Shown here piece by piece: positions 21,604-32,841 of a stretch of 64,000 bases of DNA. Position 1 is the first letter of the stretch; each line of letters opens with the position of its first letter. The notes below the pieces were generated by a model. It was given only the letters and a program-made list of their open reading frames with translations, did not search any database and had not been told where the DNA came from. Source of the DNA: Torymus aiolomorphi (Eukaryota; Arthropoda; Insecta; Hymenoptera; Torymidae); assembly GCA_036365515.1 (NCBI GenBank), contig CM070873.1:23877085-23941084 (forward strand), in the 5' to 3' direction. A program made the position numbers and the translations under genes.

Positions 21604-22426
21604 CATTACTGGGACACTTACGACCACCTAACTCTTATACGTATACATATGATTTGAGAATAGTAAATTGTTGTTTTTCTGTGAAATAAAAATTGCAAAT
21701 GATAGTTTGTACTTTGTTTTTATTGATTTCACGAATAAAATAATGTTGTTAAAATGTTATAAAAGTTAAAAAAATGACGTTTAATAGGTTTATTCACCCT
21801 TTAGTGGGACACAATTTTTGAGATAAATCCTAAAGTGGGATAAATAAAGCCAATACTGGAACAATATTAACCTTATGGATTAATCTAACTTCATCCTAAA
21901 GTGGGCCAAACTGCCGGTAGTGGGACAATTTAAGGTTCTATTAGTAAATATGTAATACTCGATTATAGAATCTTTTCAACGTTCTATCAATGCTTGGCCA
22001 CATATATTTAGTAAAAAAATAAGGTTTTTGATATGGCATACAAATATTTATGGCAAAATCGAAGCAAAAGATACTATGGAAATAAAGTTCCATTACAGGC
22101 AACTATACAACGGGACATCTAATTTTGAAATATATAATTATTGAAATCGTTATATGGAATGTTTATTTCATTTATAAACGTACTAAAAGTATGTATAAAT
22201 GTAATTTTGTTCATTATTCAGCGAAAATTTATAAATTAAGAGACCATAAAAGTTATACTAACGCTCGTGAAAAGCAAGCAAAATCGCGAGTTCATCCATG
22301 ATTGATACACTGTTTTCAAAGAGCACTGTTTATTATTTTTTTTTTTTAATTCGAAGCTCGATAAATAACGAGCCGTGGACTTAATGCCGTCACCAGCGTC
22401 TTCATTCAGCCTCAAACTTTCACTGT

Positions 22427-22927
22427 TCAAAAGAAGCACATATAGAATAAAGGAGGCAGTTTCCCCTCCAGTTCGACGATGACTGCTGGCGATTTCTCCA
22501 GGGAGTTGCTTTGCTGGGGCGTCCTTGCGGCCTTGAAATCTTCCCATCTGCAAAACTGAACATCCGCCGCGATCATTTTGTCGACCCTGCGCAGATTTTT
22601 TAATCTTTTATTGCGACGCTTCATATGCTCCGCGCGGCGCTGGAGCTTCTTCATCTTACGTTGTTTTGCGATGCAGGCTGTAAAGGTAAAGTTTCTATTA
22701 ACTTTAACTGTAAACACTAAAGTGGTCTAGCATATTGGTTAAATTTGCCCAATATGAACATTAAAAAGGAAAATTTTCAACTTACCAGGGCAATTCATTT
22801 TCACTGCTTCAGTTTCTAACAGCTCGAGCGCCTGCCTATATTGACGTTCAAAATCGCTATCATAGGATGGGCGATTTGTATCTTCATCCTGCAATGCGAC
22901 AGTAGAAGTCAAAGGAGTAGCCTCCAT
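22427..22927 (-). CDS. Two-exon 130-aa protein of unknown function (left arm copy)
   Basis: Mirror of the right-arm gene: exon 1 is 22927-22786 and exon 2 22677-22427 on the minus strand. Sequence appears identical to the other copy within the frames. See the entry at 26412-26912 for protein features. Both copies keep ATG, splice sites and stop. Confidence 0.55.
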
Positions 22928-23159
22928 CTCTGTAAGAAAGAATATTTCGTTTGATGCGAGAAGGAAAAATGACCAGAATTGAACGCAATAAGCAGATACA
23001 AAGTCACTCAGGTATAATTTGGGTGAAATTGGTCCAAGTTTAGCAGGCAAATTTCAACTACTATTAAAGTTAATTTTTGAAGATACTTAAAACATGATGA
23101 AATATTGAAGAACACACAAGAAAAATGTTTAAAAAATGTTAACAGATTTTTAATAACAG

Positions 23160-23862
23160 CTCTAGTGAAAAAATTTAATAACAGTTGATATCTGCAGCTA
23201 TCAGAAAAAAACTGAAGAAAATGGAAGAAAACAGAAATTAACTGCAGAAAAATGTCGGAATTGAGACAAAGACAACAGTAATCTCCAGTTTTTATCAGTT
23301 TTCTTCAGTTTGTATCAGTTTTCAACCGTTATCTACAGTTATTTGCAATTATAAACAGTTTTCTTGAGTTATCAACAGTTATGTTCTGTTTTCGGAAAAG
23401 CAAGCGACTTTAAGAAGTGAAGAAATCAGTAAAAAACTGAAAATAACAGTTTTATTCTGAATAAAACTGAAGACAACTGTTATACACGGATGAAAACTGT
23501 TTATAAATGTAATAAAAATATTGGAAAATTTTGCTACATACAACTTAATTCGATACTTGAACATAACAGTTAATAATTGAAGAAAACTGATAATAACTAT
23601 TAATAAACGAAGAAAACAGTTTTAAACTGTTTAAAAGTGAAGAAAATTTTAAGAAAAGTGAAGAAAAATGAACAAAAAAATTTTTTTTAATTTTTTTGCG
23701 ATTGGAATTTGAACATAACAGTTAATAACTGAAAATAACTGATGAAAACTACAGATAGCTGTTGTCTTTGTCTCAATTCCGACCTTTTTCTGCAGTTATC
23801 TGCAGTGAATAACTGTTTTCTTCAGTTTTATTCAATTGTCTTCACTATTTTTTTGCTAGGGA
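23160..23862. repeat. Foldback of degenerate AACTGAAGAAAACTG words (left arm copy)
   Basis: The region consists of short variants of AACTGAWRAAAACTGWTA in mixed orientation, bounded by CTCTAGTGAAAAAA and TTTTTTGCTAGGGA, related to the ends of the 11931-13346 element. Its mirror copy lies at about 25476-26178. A chance 61-aa frame in it is not a gene. Confidence 0.65.
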
Positions 23863-23999
23863 GAGAAATAACTTAATTAAACTCGTACTTACCAGTATAC
23901 TTCTTAGCGCGCACAACTCTTAATACTTAGTAAAATTGAGAGAAAAAAATTTGTGAAATAGTGTAAGTATCGTTCGAGCTTGATAGAATATCTGAGAGC

Positions 24000-24280
24000 T
24001 GGAGTAAGACTAGTTGTTTCCAGGTCTATGTCAACTTGAACAATGACATTACTCCGCTGGGCTGAGCCCTTGTATACCCGAGCTGCGGCGCCAGTCCTGT
24101 AGGCCGGAGTACGGCCATAGCTGCTGAAGCTGCCGTTTTTGGTCGCCGCACCGACGTTAGCCATTGCGACCTTAAGACGAAAATGGTCTGACAGGTCGAG
24201 TGGAGCTCGACACGTACCGTCATCCCGGTCGTGTCCCTGACGATACCCACGTTGCCCTTGTATGGGCTACCGGTGTGATC
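24000..24280 (-). pseudogene. Spt5 fragment, frameshifted (left arm copy)
   Basis: Mirror of the fragment at 25058-25330. It carries the same frameshift, so decay preceded the inverted duplication. Confidence 0.75.
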
Positions 24281-24323
24281 TTGATCACGGTACCCATGAG
24301 CTCTCGCCTACCTCCACCTCCTG

Positions 24324-24446
24324 GGGCTTTAACGAAATAAACGATATCTCAAAAGACAACGGAAAAAATGACGGTCACAGTACGGCGTACGCTGAACGGC
24401 CATCTTTCCTTCGATTTTTCGAGATATCGTTTATCTCGTTAAAGCC
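24324..24446. mobile_element. ~123-bp palindromic MITE with GGGGCTTTAACGA ends
   Basis: GGGGCTTTAACGAAATAAACG at the left and CGTTTATCTCGTTAAAGCC at the right are imperfect inverted repeats. The mirror copy (24892-25015) forms the inner end of the right arm, so the inverted duplication's inner boundary coincides with the end of this small element. Confidence 0.7.
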
Positions 24447-24891
24447 GAATTGAAGCGCGGACCAGATTACGCAGTCTGCAGTGCGCTGCGCGCGGAGTTA
24501 TTGTACTAAATTTGCAATAATTCGGGTTCTAATCAAAATTTTTCAATTCTGAAAAAACGAGCATAATTCTAGATCAATTTACTATGGTTTTATATAGTTA
24601 GGATTCCGTTATAATTAATCATATTGATTTGGCAGCAATTTAAACAATTAAATTGTTAATAACAAAAAAACTAACAGTCTGGCGACTGTCCACCTTTGAA
24701 ATTCGGAATCAGCAGACAAAAATACGTAAGAAAAGCTTTGGTGGAGGCGTAGACATCCATCGGCCACGGGAACCGCCCTGGGGCCTAGACTAAGCAAGGC
24801 CAGCACGGCCGCGGCGCTGACGCCGATAACCAGAGGGCTCATCGCCGTGTATCGTCTCGCCGATGCACCCGAGCGGTGGCGGTGGTCCAGG
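24447..24891. other. Single-copy spacer of the giant palindrome, with signal-peptide ORF
   Basis: These 445 bp are outside both arms. The minus strand has an ATG at 24842 opening a 64-residue frame that starts MSPLVIGVSAAAVLALLSLG and continues AVPVADGC, a good secretion signal with a plausible cleavage site; beyond about 37 residues the frame looks like chance. A 38-bp part (24761-24799) is closely similar, in inverse, to the sequence just outside the left arm (19964-20001). Confidence 0.6.
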
Positions 24892-25057
24892 GGCTTTAAC
24901 GAGATAAACGATATCTCGAAAAATCGAAGGAAAGATGGCCGTTCAGCGTACGCCGTACTGTGACCGTCATTTTTTCCGTTGTCTTTTGAGATATCGTTTA
25001 TTTCGTTAAAGCCCCAGGAGGTGGAGGTAGGCGAGAGCTCATGGGTACCGTGATCAA

Positions 25058-25330
25058 GATCACACCGGTAGCCCATACAAGGGCAACGTGGGTATCGTCA
25101 GGGACACGACCGGGATGACGGTACGTGTCGAGCTCCACTCGACCTGTCAGACCATTTTCGTCTTAAGGTCGCAATGGCTAACGTCGGTGCGGCGACCAAA
25201 AACGGCAGCTTCAGCAGCTATGGCCGTACTCCGGCCTACAGGACTGGCGCCGCAGCTCGGGTATACAAGGGCTCAGCCCAGCGGAGTAATGTCATTGTTC
25301 AAGTTGACATAGACCTGGAAACAACTAGTC
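25058..25330 (+). pseudogene. Transcription elongation factor Spt5 fragment (KOW and repeat-region start)
   Basis: The + strand reads [18 protein letters not shown] and [11 protein letters not shown], a close match to the KOW domain of Spt5 (DSIF large subunit, which binds RNA polymerase II) that precedes the C-terminal repeats. One frame over follows [18 protein letters not shown], matching the start of the GS.TPxY repeats. Two frame changes (near 25060 and 25170) separate these blocks and no intact gene surrounds them. It is a captured or retroposed fragment now present in both arms. Confidence 0.82.
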
Positions 25331-26411
25331 TTACTCCAGCTCTCAGATATTCTATCAAGCTCGAACGATACTTACACTATTTCACAAATTTTTTCTCTCA
25401 ATTTTACTAAGTATTAAGAGTTGTGCGCGCTAAGAAGTATACTGGTAAGTACGAGTTTAATTAAGTTATTTCTCTCCCTAGCAAAAAAATAGTGAAGACA
25501 ATTGAATAAAACTGAAGAAAACAGTTATTCACTGCAGATAACTGCAGAAAAAGGTCGGAATTGAGACAAAGACAACAGCTATCTGTAGTTTTCATCAGTT
25601 ATTTTCAGTTATTAACTGTTATGTTCAAATTCCAATCGCAAAAAAATTAAAAAAAAATTTTTTTGTTCATTTTTCTTCACTTTTCTTAAAATTTTCTTCA
25701 CTTTTAAACAGTTTAAAACTGTTTTCTTCGTTTATTAATAGTTATTATCAGTTTTCTTCAATTATTAACTGTTATGTTCAAGTATCGAATTAAGTTGTAT
25801 GTAGCAAAATTTTCCAATATTTTTATTACATTTATAAACAGTTTTCATCCGTGTATAACAGTTGTCTTCAGTTTTATTCAGAATAAAACTGTTATTTTCA
25901 GTTTTTTACTGATTTCTTCACTTCTTAAAGTCGCTTGCTTTTCCGAAAACAGAACATAACTGTTGATAACTCAAGAAAACTGTTTATAATTGCAAATAAC
26001 TGTAGATAACGGTTGAAAACTGATACAAACTGAAGAAAACTGATAAAAACTGGAGATTACTGTTGTCTTTGTCTCAATTCCGACATTTTTCTGCAGTTAA
26101 TTTCTGTTTTCTTCCATTTTCTTCAGTTTTTTTCTGATAGCTGCAGATATCAACAGTTATTAAATTTTTTTCACTAGAGCTGTTATTAAAAATCTGTTAA
26201 CATTTTTTAAACATTTTTCTTGTGTGTTCTTCAATATTTCATCATGTTTTAAGTATCTTCAAAAATTAACTTTAATAGTAGTTGAAATTTGCCTGCTAAA
26301 CTTGGACCAATTTCACTCAAATTATACCTGAGTGACTTTGTATCTGCTTATTGCGTTCAATTCTGGTCATTTTTCCTTCTCGCATCAAACGAAATATTCT
26401 TTCTTACAGAG

Positions 26412-26912
26412 ATGGAGGCTACTCCTTTGACTTCTACTGTCGCATTGCAGGATGAAGATACAAATCGCCCATCCTATGATAGCGATTTTGAACGTCAATA
26501 TAGGCAGGCGCTCGAGCTGTTAGAAACTGAAGCAGTGAAAATGAATTGCCCTGGTAAGTTGAAAATTTTCCTTTTTAATGTTCATATTGGGCAAATTTAA
26601 CCAATATGCTAGACCACTTTAGTGTTTACAGTTAAAGTTAATAGAAACTTTACCTTTACAGCCTGCATCGCAAAACAACGTAAGATGAAGAAGCTCCAGC
26701 GCCGCGCGGAGCATATGAAGCGTCGCAATAAAAGATTAAAAAATCTGCGCAGGGTCGACAAAATGATCGCGGCGGATGTTCAGTTTTGCAGATGGGAAGA
26801 TTTCAAGGCCGCAAGGACGCCCCAGCAAAGCAACTCCCTGGAGAAATCGCCAGCAGTCATCGTCGAACTGGAGGGGAAACTGCCTCCTTTATTCTATATG
26901 TGCTTCTTTTGA
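26412..26912 (+). CDS. Two-exon 130-aa protein of unknown function (right arm copy)
   Basis: Exon 1 26412-26553 and exon 2 26662-26912 join across a 108-bp GT-AG intron (GTAAGT...CTTTACAG) to give 393 bp ending in TGA. The N-terminal third is acidic and polar (SYDSDFERQYRQALELLE). Residues about 45-75 are strongly basic with a coiled-coil look (KQRKMKKLQRRAEHMKRR) and a CPAC pair precedes them. This resembles the basic coiled coil behind the zinc finger of THAP or P-element-like proteins, but no THAP finger is present. It may be a host gene or a transposon-derived fragment. A clean splice frame in both arms supports it being a real or recently real gene. Confidence 0.55.
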
Positions 26913-28920
26913 ACAGTGAAAGTTTGAGGCTGAATGAAGACGCTGGTGACGGCATTAAGTCCACGGCTCGTTATTTATCGAGCTTCGAATTAAAAAAAAA
27001 AAATAATAAACAGTGCTCTTTGAAAACAGTGTATCAATCATGGATGAACTCGCGATTTTGCTTGCTTTTCACGAGCGTTAGTATAACTTTTATGGTCTCT
27101 TAATTTATAAATTTTCGCTGAATAATGAACAAAATTACATTTATACATACTTTTAGTACGTTTATAAATGAAATAAACATTCCATATAACGATTTCAATA
27201 ATTATATATTTCAAAATTAGATGTCCCGTTGTATAGTTGCCTGTAATGGAACTTTATTTCCATAGTATCTTTTGCTTCGATTTTGCCATAAATATTTGTA
27301 TGCCATATCAAAAACCTTATTTTTTTACTAAATATATGTGGCCAAGCATTGATAGAACGTTGAAAAGATTCTATAATCGAGTATTACATATTTACTAATA
27401 GAACCTTAAATTGTCCCACTACCGGCAGTTTGGCCCACTTTAGGATGAAGTTAGATTAATCCATAAGGTTAATATTGTTCCAGTATTGGCTTTATTTATC
27501 CCACTTTAGGATTTATCTCAAAAATTGTGTCCCACTAAAGGGTGAATAGACCTATTAAACGTCATTTTTTTAACTTTTATAACATTTTAACAACATTATT
27601 TTATTCGTGAAATCAATAAAAACAAAGTACAAACTATCATTTGCAATTTTTATTTCACAGAAAAACAACAATTTACTATTCTCAAATCATATGTATACGT
27701 ATAAGAGTTAGGTGGTCGTAAGTGTCCCAGTAATGCCCTGGTAGAGATTGAAATCATTTTTTAGGTAGTAAATGGCCAGTTTGAACCAAGATGGCAAAAA
27801 AAAAATTGACTCCAGTTTTCAACCATAAGTGTAACTATTTTTTAAACCTATTTTTCACATTTATTGGTTGCAGAAATTATCAAAATGTTGTATTAATCTA
27901 TCTATTAATTTGGCCTTTTAATACTATAGTTAAAATAGGTAGTCGATGAAGCCATTATAAATCTAGTAACAAGCGATTTGTTATGGCGATGAGCAAGAGA
28001 GATAGAGTCACGTGTCAAAATAACGATTTTGGTTTATATCTTATAGAATAAAGCTGTAAATAGTAGAAAGACTACTAAATTTTGTTTATATCCCGGTAAA
28101 CTATCTCTTAAGGGTATAAGTTTTAAAATATATGATTAAATTGTTATAAAATTTTAATGTGATGATTTTGGGGTTAGGGCCATTCCATAAAATGGGAGAA
28201 GTTGATGGAAAAAAATCGTTATACTTGTATCTAATAACTAGCCATTTCTAATTGCCAGTTTCTGTTTTCCTGCCCATATTTAATGGACTAATTTCTACCA
28301 GGGTGGCTGTTTTACCTTAGTGTTTCCATCAACTAAGATGTATTGAAGAAAATTAAAACTTTAGAACTAACATTTTTACAAGGATATTGCGTGAGACTGT
28401 ATACGAAAGTTTACTTGGAATTCTGTACTTTCAGTTGAGAAATATCTAGATTTGGATGAGTATACCAAAAGCGTGCATTATGCCAAAAGACATTACGCCC
28501 AGGTATAGGGCCGGGCTCGGCGACGGTCTGTTAATTCGAATATAGACCTTTATAATCCTTTTAATGACTGTAATAGATTGGAAATGTCAAACAGTCATAA
28601 AGCGTAAACGGAAAAGGTGATTACACATTTGGAAAAATGTTTCGCTTGCGCTATTTCGCAAAACAAGGGGAAAAACCAGAGAGCTTATAAGCGCAATTCC
28701 TGATCATGTTTTACACGAAAGGACAAAAGAAAATAATTTTCACACGTACTTAGCATGCTTTGATTTGTAAAATTATGGATTACCTATTATGCTCTGCAAC
28801 GCTGTGAGTGCCATGCTTAAGAAGGCGTGGCTTGCTTCTCTCCTCCTTCTGCCCCACCGAGTTCGCCGTCGGATACTGGACGTGTAATGCATGCGCACGC
28901 CAACACTCGAGGCAAATTAA

Positions 28921-30976
28921 CCTATTAAAGCCCAAATGTCCTAAATTTTCAACGAATTTTCATGCAGTTATTTTTCATATTATCTGCACCAAAAAAAATT
29001 TCCGACCTATCATGTCCGACGTAAAATTTTATGCTCTTTCAGAATATGGCCTCAGAATTTGTCTAAAATGACTGCTAAAAAAGTCATAAACAAATATTTA
29101 CAAAAAACGCGATTTTTTCAACTGAAAAAAATTTTTGATTCAAAATTTTTTTAAGAAATCACTAAGATGCACATTTTTTTGCAGCTAGAGAAGTGTCCTC
29201 GATTCCTAAATTTTAAGACACATGGGGTACAAAATCGAAAATCCAACATAGCGGTTCTCAAAATGGCGTCCGAAGTGAACATTTTTTTGAAAAATTTCAG
29301 GATACTATAACTTGAAAACCATGAGCTTTTCTGAAAAAATGCTAAGAATGAAAAGTTCTTAGAATTCGTCAAGAAATACACTGGAATTTTTCTAAATTTT
29401 TTTCATGAAATTTTGAAATCTTTTCTTTTTTGGATTTTTGAAAATTTCCAAAAATTCACAAAAAATTCTGAAAAAATGCCAGTGTATTCTCTGGTGAATT
29501 TTAAGCATTTTTTGTTCTTTCTAATTTTTTCCAAAAGTTGATAGTTTTCGAGAAAAAAATCCTAAACATATTATATATATGTATATACATGCATATGTTA
29601 ATCGGCTTCCGCTGGGTCGCCGTCCGTGAGCAGAACAGAGAAGCTTACTCTATAAGTAAAAGTGAGTTACGCAGTAAGAATATGACGTGGAACATCACCC
29701 GATAATTCTGAGTACTCATGTAATATATTTTCATCCTGAAAATCTGTAATAGCAGCATGATCTGCGACACCTACTTCTTCAGATTCAATATCCGAATCTG
29801 ACTCGCCGGAATAATCGGCAGTAGGAAGAATAATTATTCGAGAATTTTCATCTTCCTCAACACATACATTTGATCTTATTCGAGACGATTTCCTTTTTTA
29901 TGCCGTGCTCGACATATTTTGTACACGGTAATGTCCAAAAAATTATGATAAAAAGGAAAATCTCTTTCAACTCCTATGAGCAGCACTCTGTTCAAGAATA
30001 CAAAAAATAAAATCGACTTGTGCGTACTCTTACTATTTTCGGAAATAATGAAATGAAAATTTTTTCAAGAATATAGAAAAAACGATAATGATTTCGCAAT
30101 TCTATTCTCTCAAAGAAAAATGTAGTAAAAATCACTATTTAACGGTTAACGGTCAAGTGACTTCAAAAGAATGGGTCTACTGTATTACACAGTGTACCCT
30201 TTAGTCAAACTCATATTCTTACTGCGTAACTCACTTTTACTTATAGAGTAAGCTTCTCTGTTCTGCTCATGGACGGCGACTCAGCGGAAGCCGATTAACA
30301 TATGCATGTATATACATATATATAATATGTTTAGGATTTTTTTTCTCAAAAACTATCAACTTTTAGAAAAAATTAGAAAGAACAAAAAATGCTTAAAATT
30401 CATCAGAGAATACACTGGAATTTTTTCAGAAATTTCTGTGAATTTTTGGAAATTTTCAAAAATCCAAAAAAAAAAAATTTCAAAATTTCATGAAAAAAAT
30501 CTGGAAAAATTTCAGTGTATTTCTTGACGAATTCTAAGAACTTTTCATTCTTAGCATTTTTTCAGAAAAGCTCATGGTTTTCAAGTTATAGTATCCTGAA
30601 ATTTTTCAAAAAAATGTTCACTTCGGACGCCATTTTGAGAACCGCCATGATGGATTTTCGATTTTGTACCCCATGTATCTTAAAATTTAGGACTCGAGGA
30701 CACTTCTCTAGCTGCAAAAAAATGTGCATCTTAGCGATTTCTTAAAAAAATTTTGAATCAAAAATTTTTTTCAGTTGAAAAAATCGCGTTTTTTTGTAAA
30801 TATTTGTTTATAACTTTTTTAGCAGTGATTTTAGACAAATTCTGAAGCCATATTCTGAAAGAGCATAAAATTTTACATCGGACATGATAGGTCGGAAATT
30901 TTTTTTGGTGCAGATAATATGAAAAATAACTGCATGAAAATTCGTTGAAAATTTAGGACATTTGGGCTTTAATGGA
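28921..30976. mobile_element. TTAA-flanked transposon with ~770-bp terminal inverted repeats
   Basis: CCTATTAAAGCCCAAATG at the left end and CATTTGGGCTTTAATGG at the right, with TTAA at 28917-28920 and 30977-30980. The arms 28921-29697 and 30203-30976 are inverted copies with scattered differences. The 500-bp centre carries the start of an acidic transposase-like frame on the minus strand. TTAA target and acidic N terminus suggest a piggyBac-type, now non-autonomous element. Confidence 0.82.
29692..29915 (-). pseudogene. Transposase N-terminal remnant (piggyBac-like, acidic)
   Basis: From ATG at 29915 the frame has TAA at codon 6, then KRKSSRIRSN, EEDENSRIIILP and an acidic ADYSGESDSDIESEEVG. 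Acidic N termini of this sort precede the DDE core in piggyBac-type transposases. The catalytic part is absent. Family assignment is by position in a TTAA element plus composition, not by a catalytic motif. Confidence 0.55.
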
Positions 30977-31420
30977 TTAATGACAATAGAAACATTAAAA
31001 CAACAAATATACAAATATTTATTATTTTCTAGTTATCTAAAATGTTACATAAATAAATGTATAAGAAATTTAAAATAAACATATTCTGAATCGATAATAA
31101 TATCAAGGAGTGCGAGCGCTCCGAAGGCAAGTATAGAAGAAGCCTGAGGGGTCGACCGCGCGACATATACATTGAAATGGGTGCCCGAGAAATTGAAATA
31201 TTAACTGCAATTTTCAACGCTTTTTTATTAATTCAAATAAAATAACAACATGCTTTATATTGTTATACTATGTTGCATAAAAAGTTTCATATAAAAAGAT
31301 GTTCTCATATTAGAGATATTAAATAGATATTTAATAGAGATATTAAAAATGTCTGGTTTCCGAATCTAAAATTTCTGCATGTTTCGTCAGTTTCAGACTT
31401 TCGGTTTCTTCCCGCTTCCG

Positions 31421-31422
<2 letters not shown>

Positions 31423-31511
<89 letters not shown>
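31423..31511. repeat. (GT)n microsatellite
   Basis: About 88 bp of uninterrupted GT. Frames through it encode only His-Thr or Cys-Val runs and are not genes. Confidence 0.98.
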
Positions 31512-31512
<1 letters not shown>

Positions 31513-31738
31513 ACACTTCGCCCTCTGCTCGCTCCGCTCGCCAACCCCCATTTTTAGTGTGAATTGTTAAAAAAATATTATAGCAAAAGCTAATACAACT
31601 GAAAATCATTTTCTAAAATACGTGTAAACTGAATTTTGTTTTTAAAAATGTTTTTTTTCTAAATTTACTGGATATTCTCGAATATTCATTCATTGAATAA
31701 TCACAAAAATTTTGATCAAATAAATATGAAAAGTTATC

Positions 31739-32184
31739 TAAGTTTTAATTATATAGAAAAATTGATTATTTTAAAAAATATAATAATGTGATTTAAAATT
31801 AATCTTATAATTGTAGTTGCGGATTATATTTCATATCAAGATAAATATTGATAATAATGAATAAGGATAATGTAGTGTGTGTGTATATATGGGATATTTC
31901 AGGTGAAGTCAGCAGCTTAAAATTTTAAAACGCTCAAAACTCGGTTTCTTTTAGTTTTTTATGAAAAAAAAATGTTCCTCAAATTTTAGGTCTATATTTG
32001 CAAAAGTAAAAAAGCTATGCAAGATTGAAAATTCAATTTTTTTGCAATTTCTGGTTAAAATCCAAGTTTATTCATTTTTTAACTCAAAATCTTGAAATTT
32101 TTTGTATAGAATATTGATTGGCAAAAAGTTTGCATTTTTTCTGTACCACTAAACTTTGTTAGAGCATCAAATAGAACATTATAT

Positions 32185-32218
<34 letters not shown>

Positions 32219-32758
32219 CAATAATATTAGGCTTACACAATAAGCGATACCTAATTATGAATTAATAATAAATTAAGCTATAGAGGCTAATTACTATAAA
32301 GTTGTCAAAATAAAATCAGGCAACAGACAGTTATGCAGTGTATATTCCAATAACAAGACACAAATACTGCTCTATTATAAATTTTATTTACAATTTTATT
32401 TATAATTTTATTTATAATTTGTAATTTTATTTTTTTAAAATCTACAATTTTTTTTAAATATCAAGCAAAATCCGTAATTTCAATTTTTGATAACATGATT
32501 AATGAAACTGAATATTATTCATACATCTTATGGCATGGATCGTACCAGTGAATTTTGTTAGAGCTTCAAATATAACATTATAAATATCTATTTTCAATAA
32601 TATTAGGTTTACACAATAAGCGATACCTAATTATGAATGAAATTATGAGTCTGTAGCCTGATTTCATTTTGAGAACTTTATAGTAATTAACCTCTATAGC
32701 TTAATTTATTATTAATTCATAATTAGGTATCGCTTATTGCGTAAGCCTAATATTATTG

Positions 32759-32841
<83 letters not shown>

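Larger units (their letters stand above)
20001..29341. repeat. 9.3-kb inverted duplication: arms 20001-24446 and 24892-29341
   Basis: Reading inward from both ends, the arms are reverse complements over about 4.45 kb with only a handful of differences noticed, for example near 20553/28785, 21130/28210, 21801/27550, 23010/26320 and 23945/25395. The spacer is 24447-24891. The outer right end lies inside a complete transposon (28921-30976) whereas the left end stops abruptly at 20001 within the same terminal repeat. Everything annotated in one arm exists in the other on the opposite strand. Confidence 0.95.

Noticed and set aside
22236..22553. 105-aa alternative frame over exon 2 of the small arm gene (also 26786-27103)
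   Set aside because: It overlaps the spliced 130-aa frame in another phase and lacks a plausible protein pattern.
24648..25076. A 142-aa secreted protein
   Set aside because: The frame begins upstream inside the Spt5/MITE arm and its end is AT-rich non-coding; only about 37 residues from the ATG at 24842 look like a real signal peptide exon.
31305..31609. Long frames coding for His-Thr or Cys-Val runs (also 33570-33758, 34944-35203, 51886-52296, 58219-58806)
   Set aside because: They are translations of (GT)n/(AC)n microsatellites on either strand and carry no other conserved sequence.
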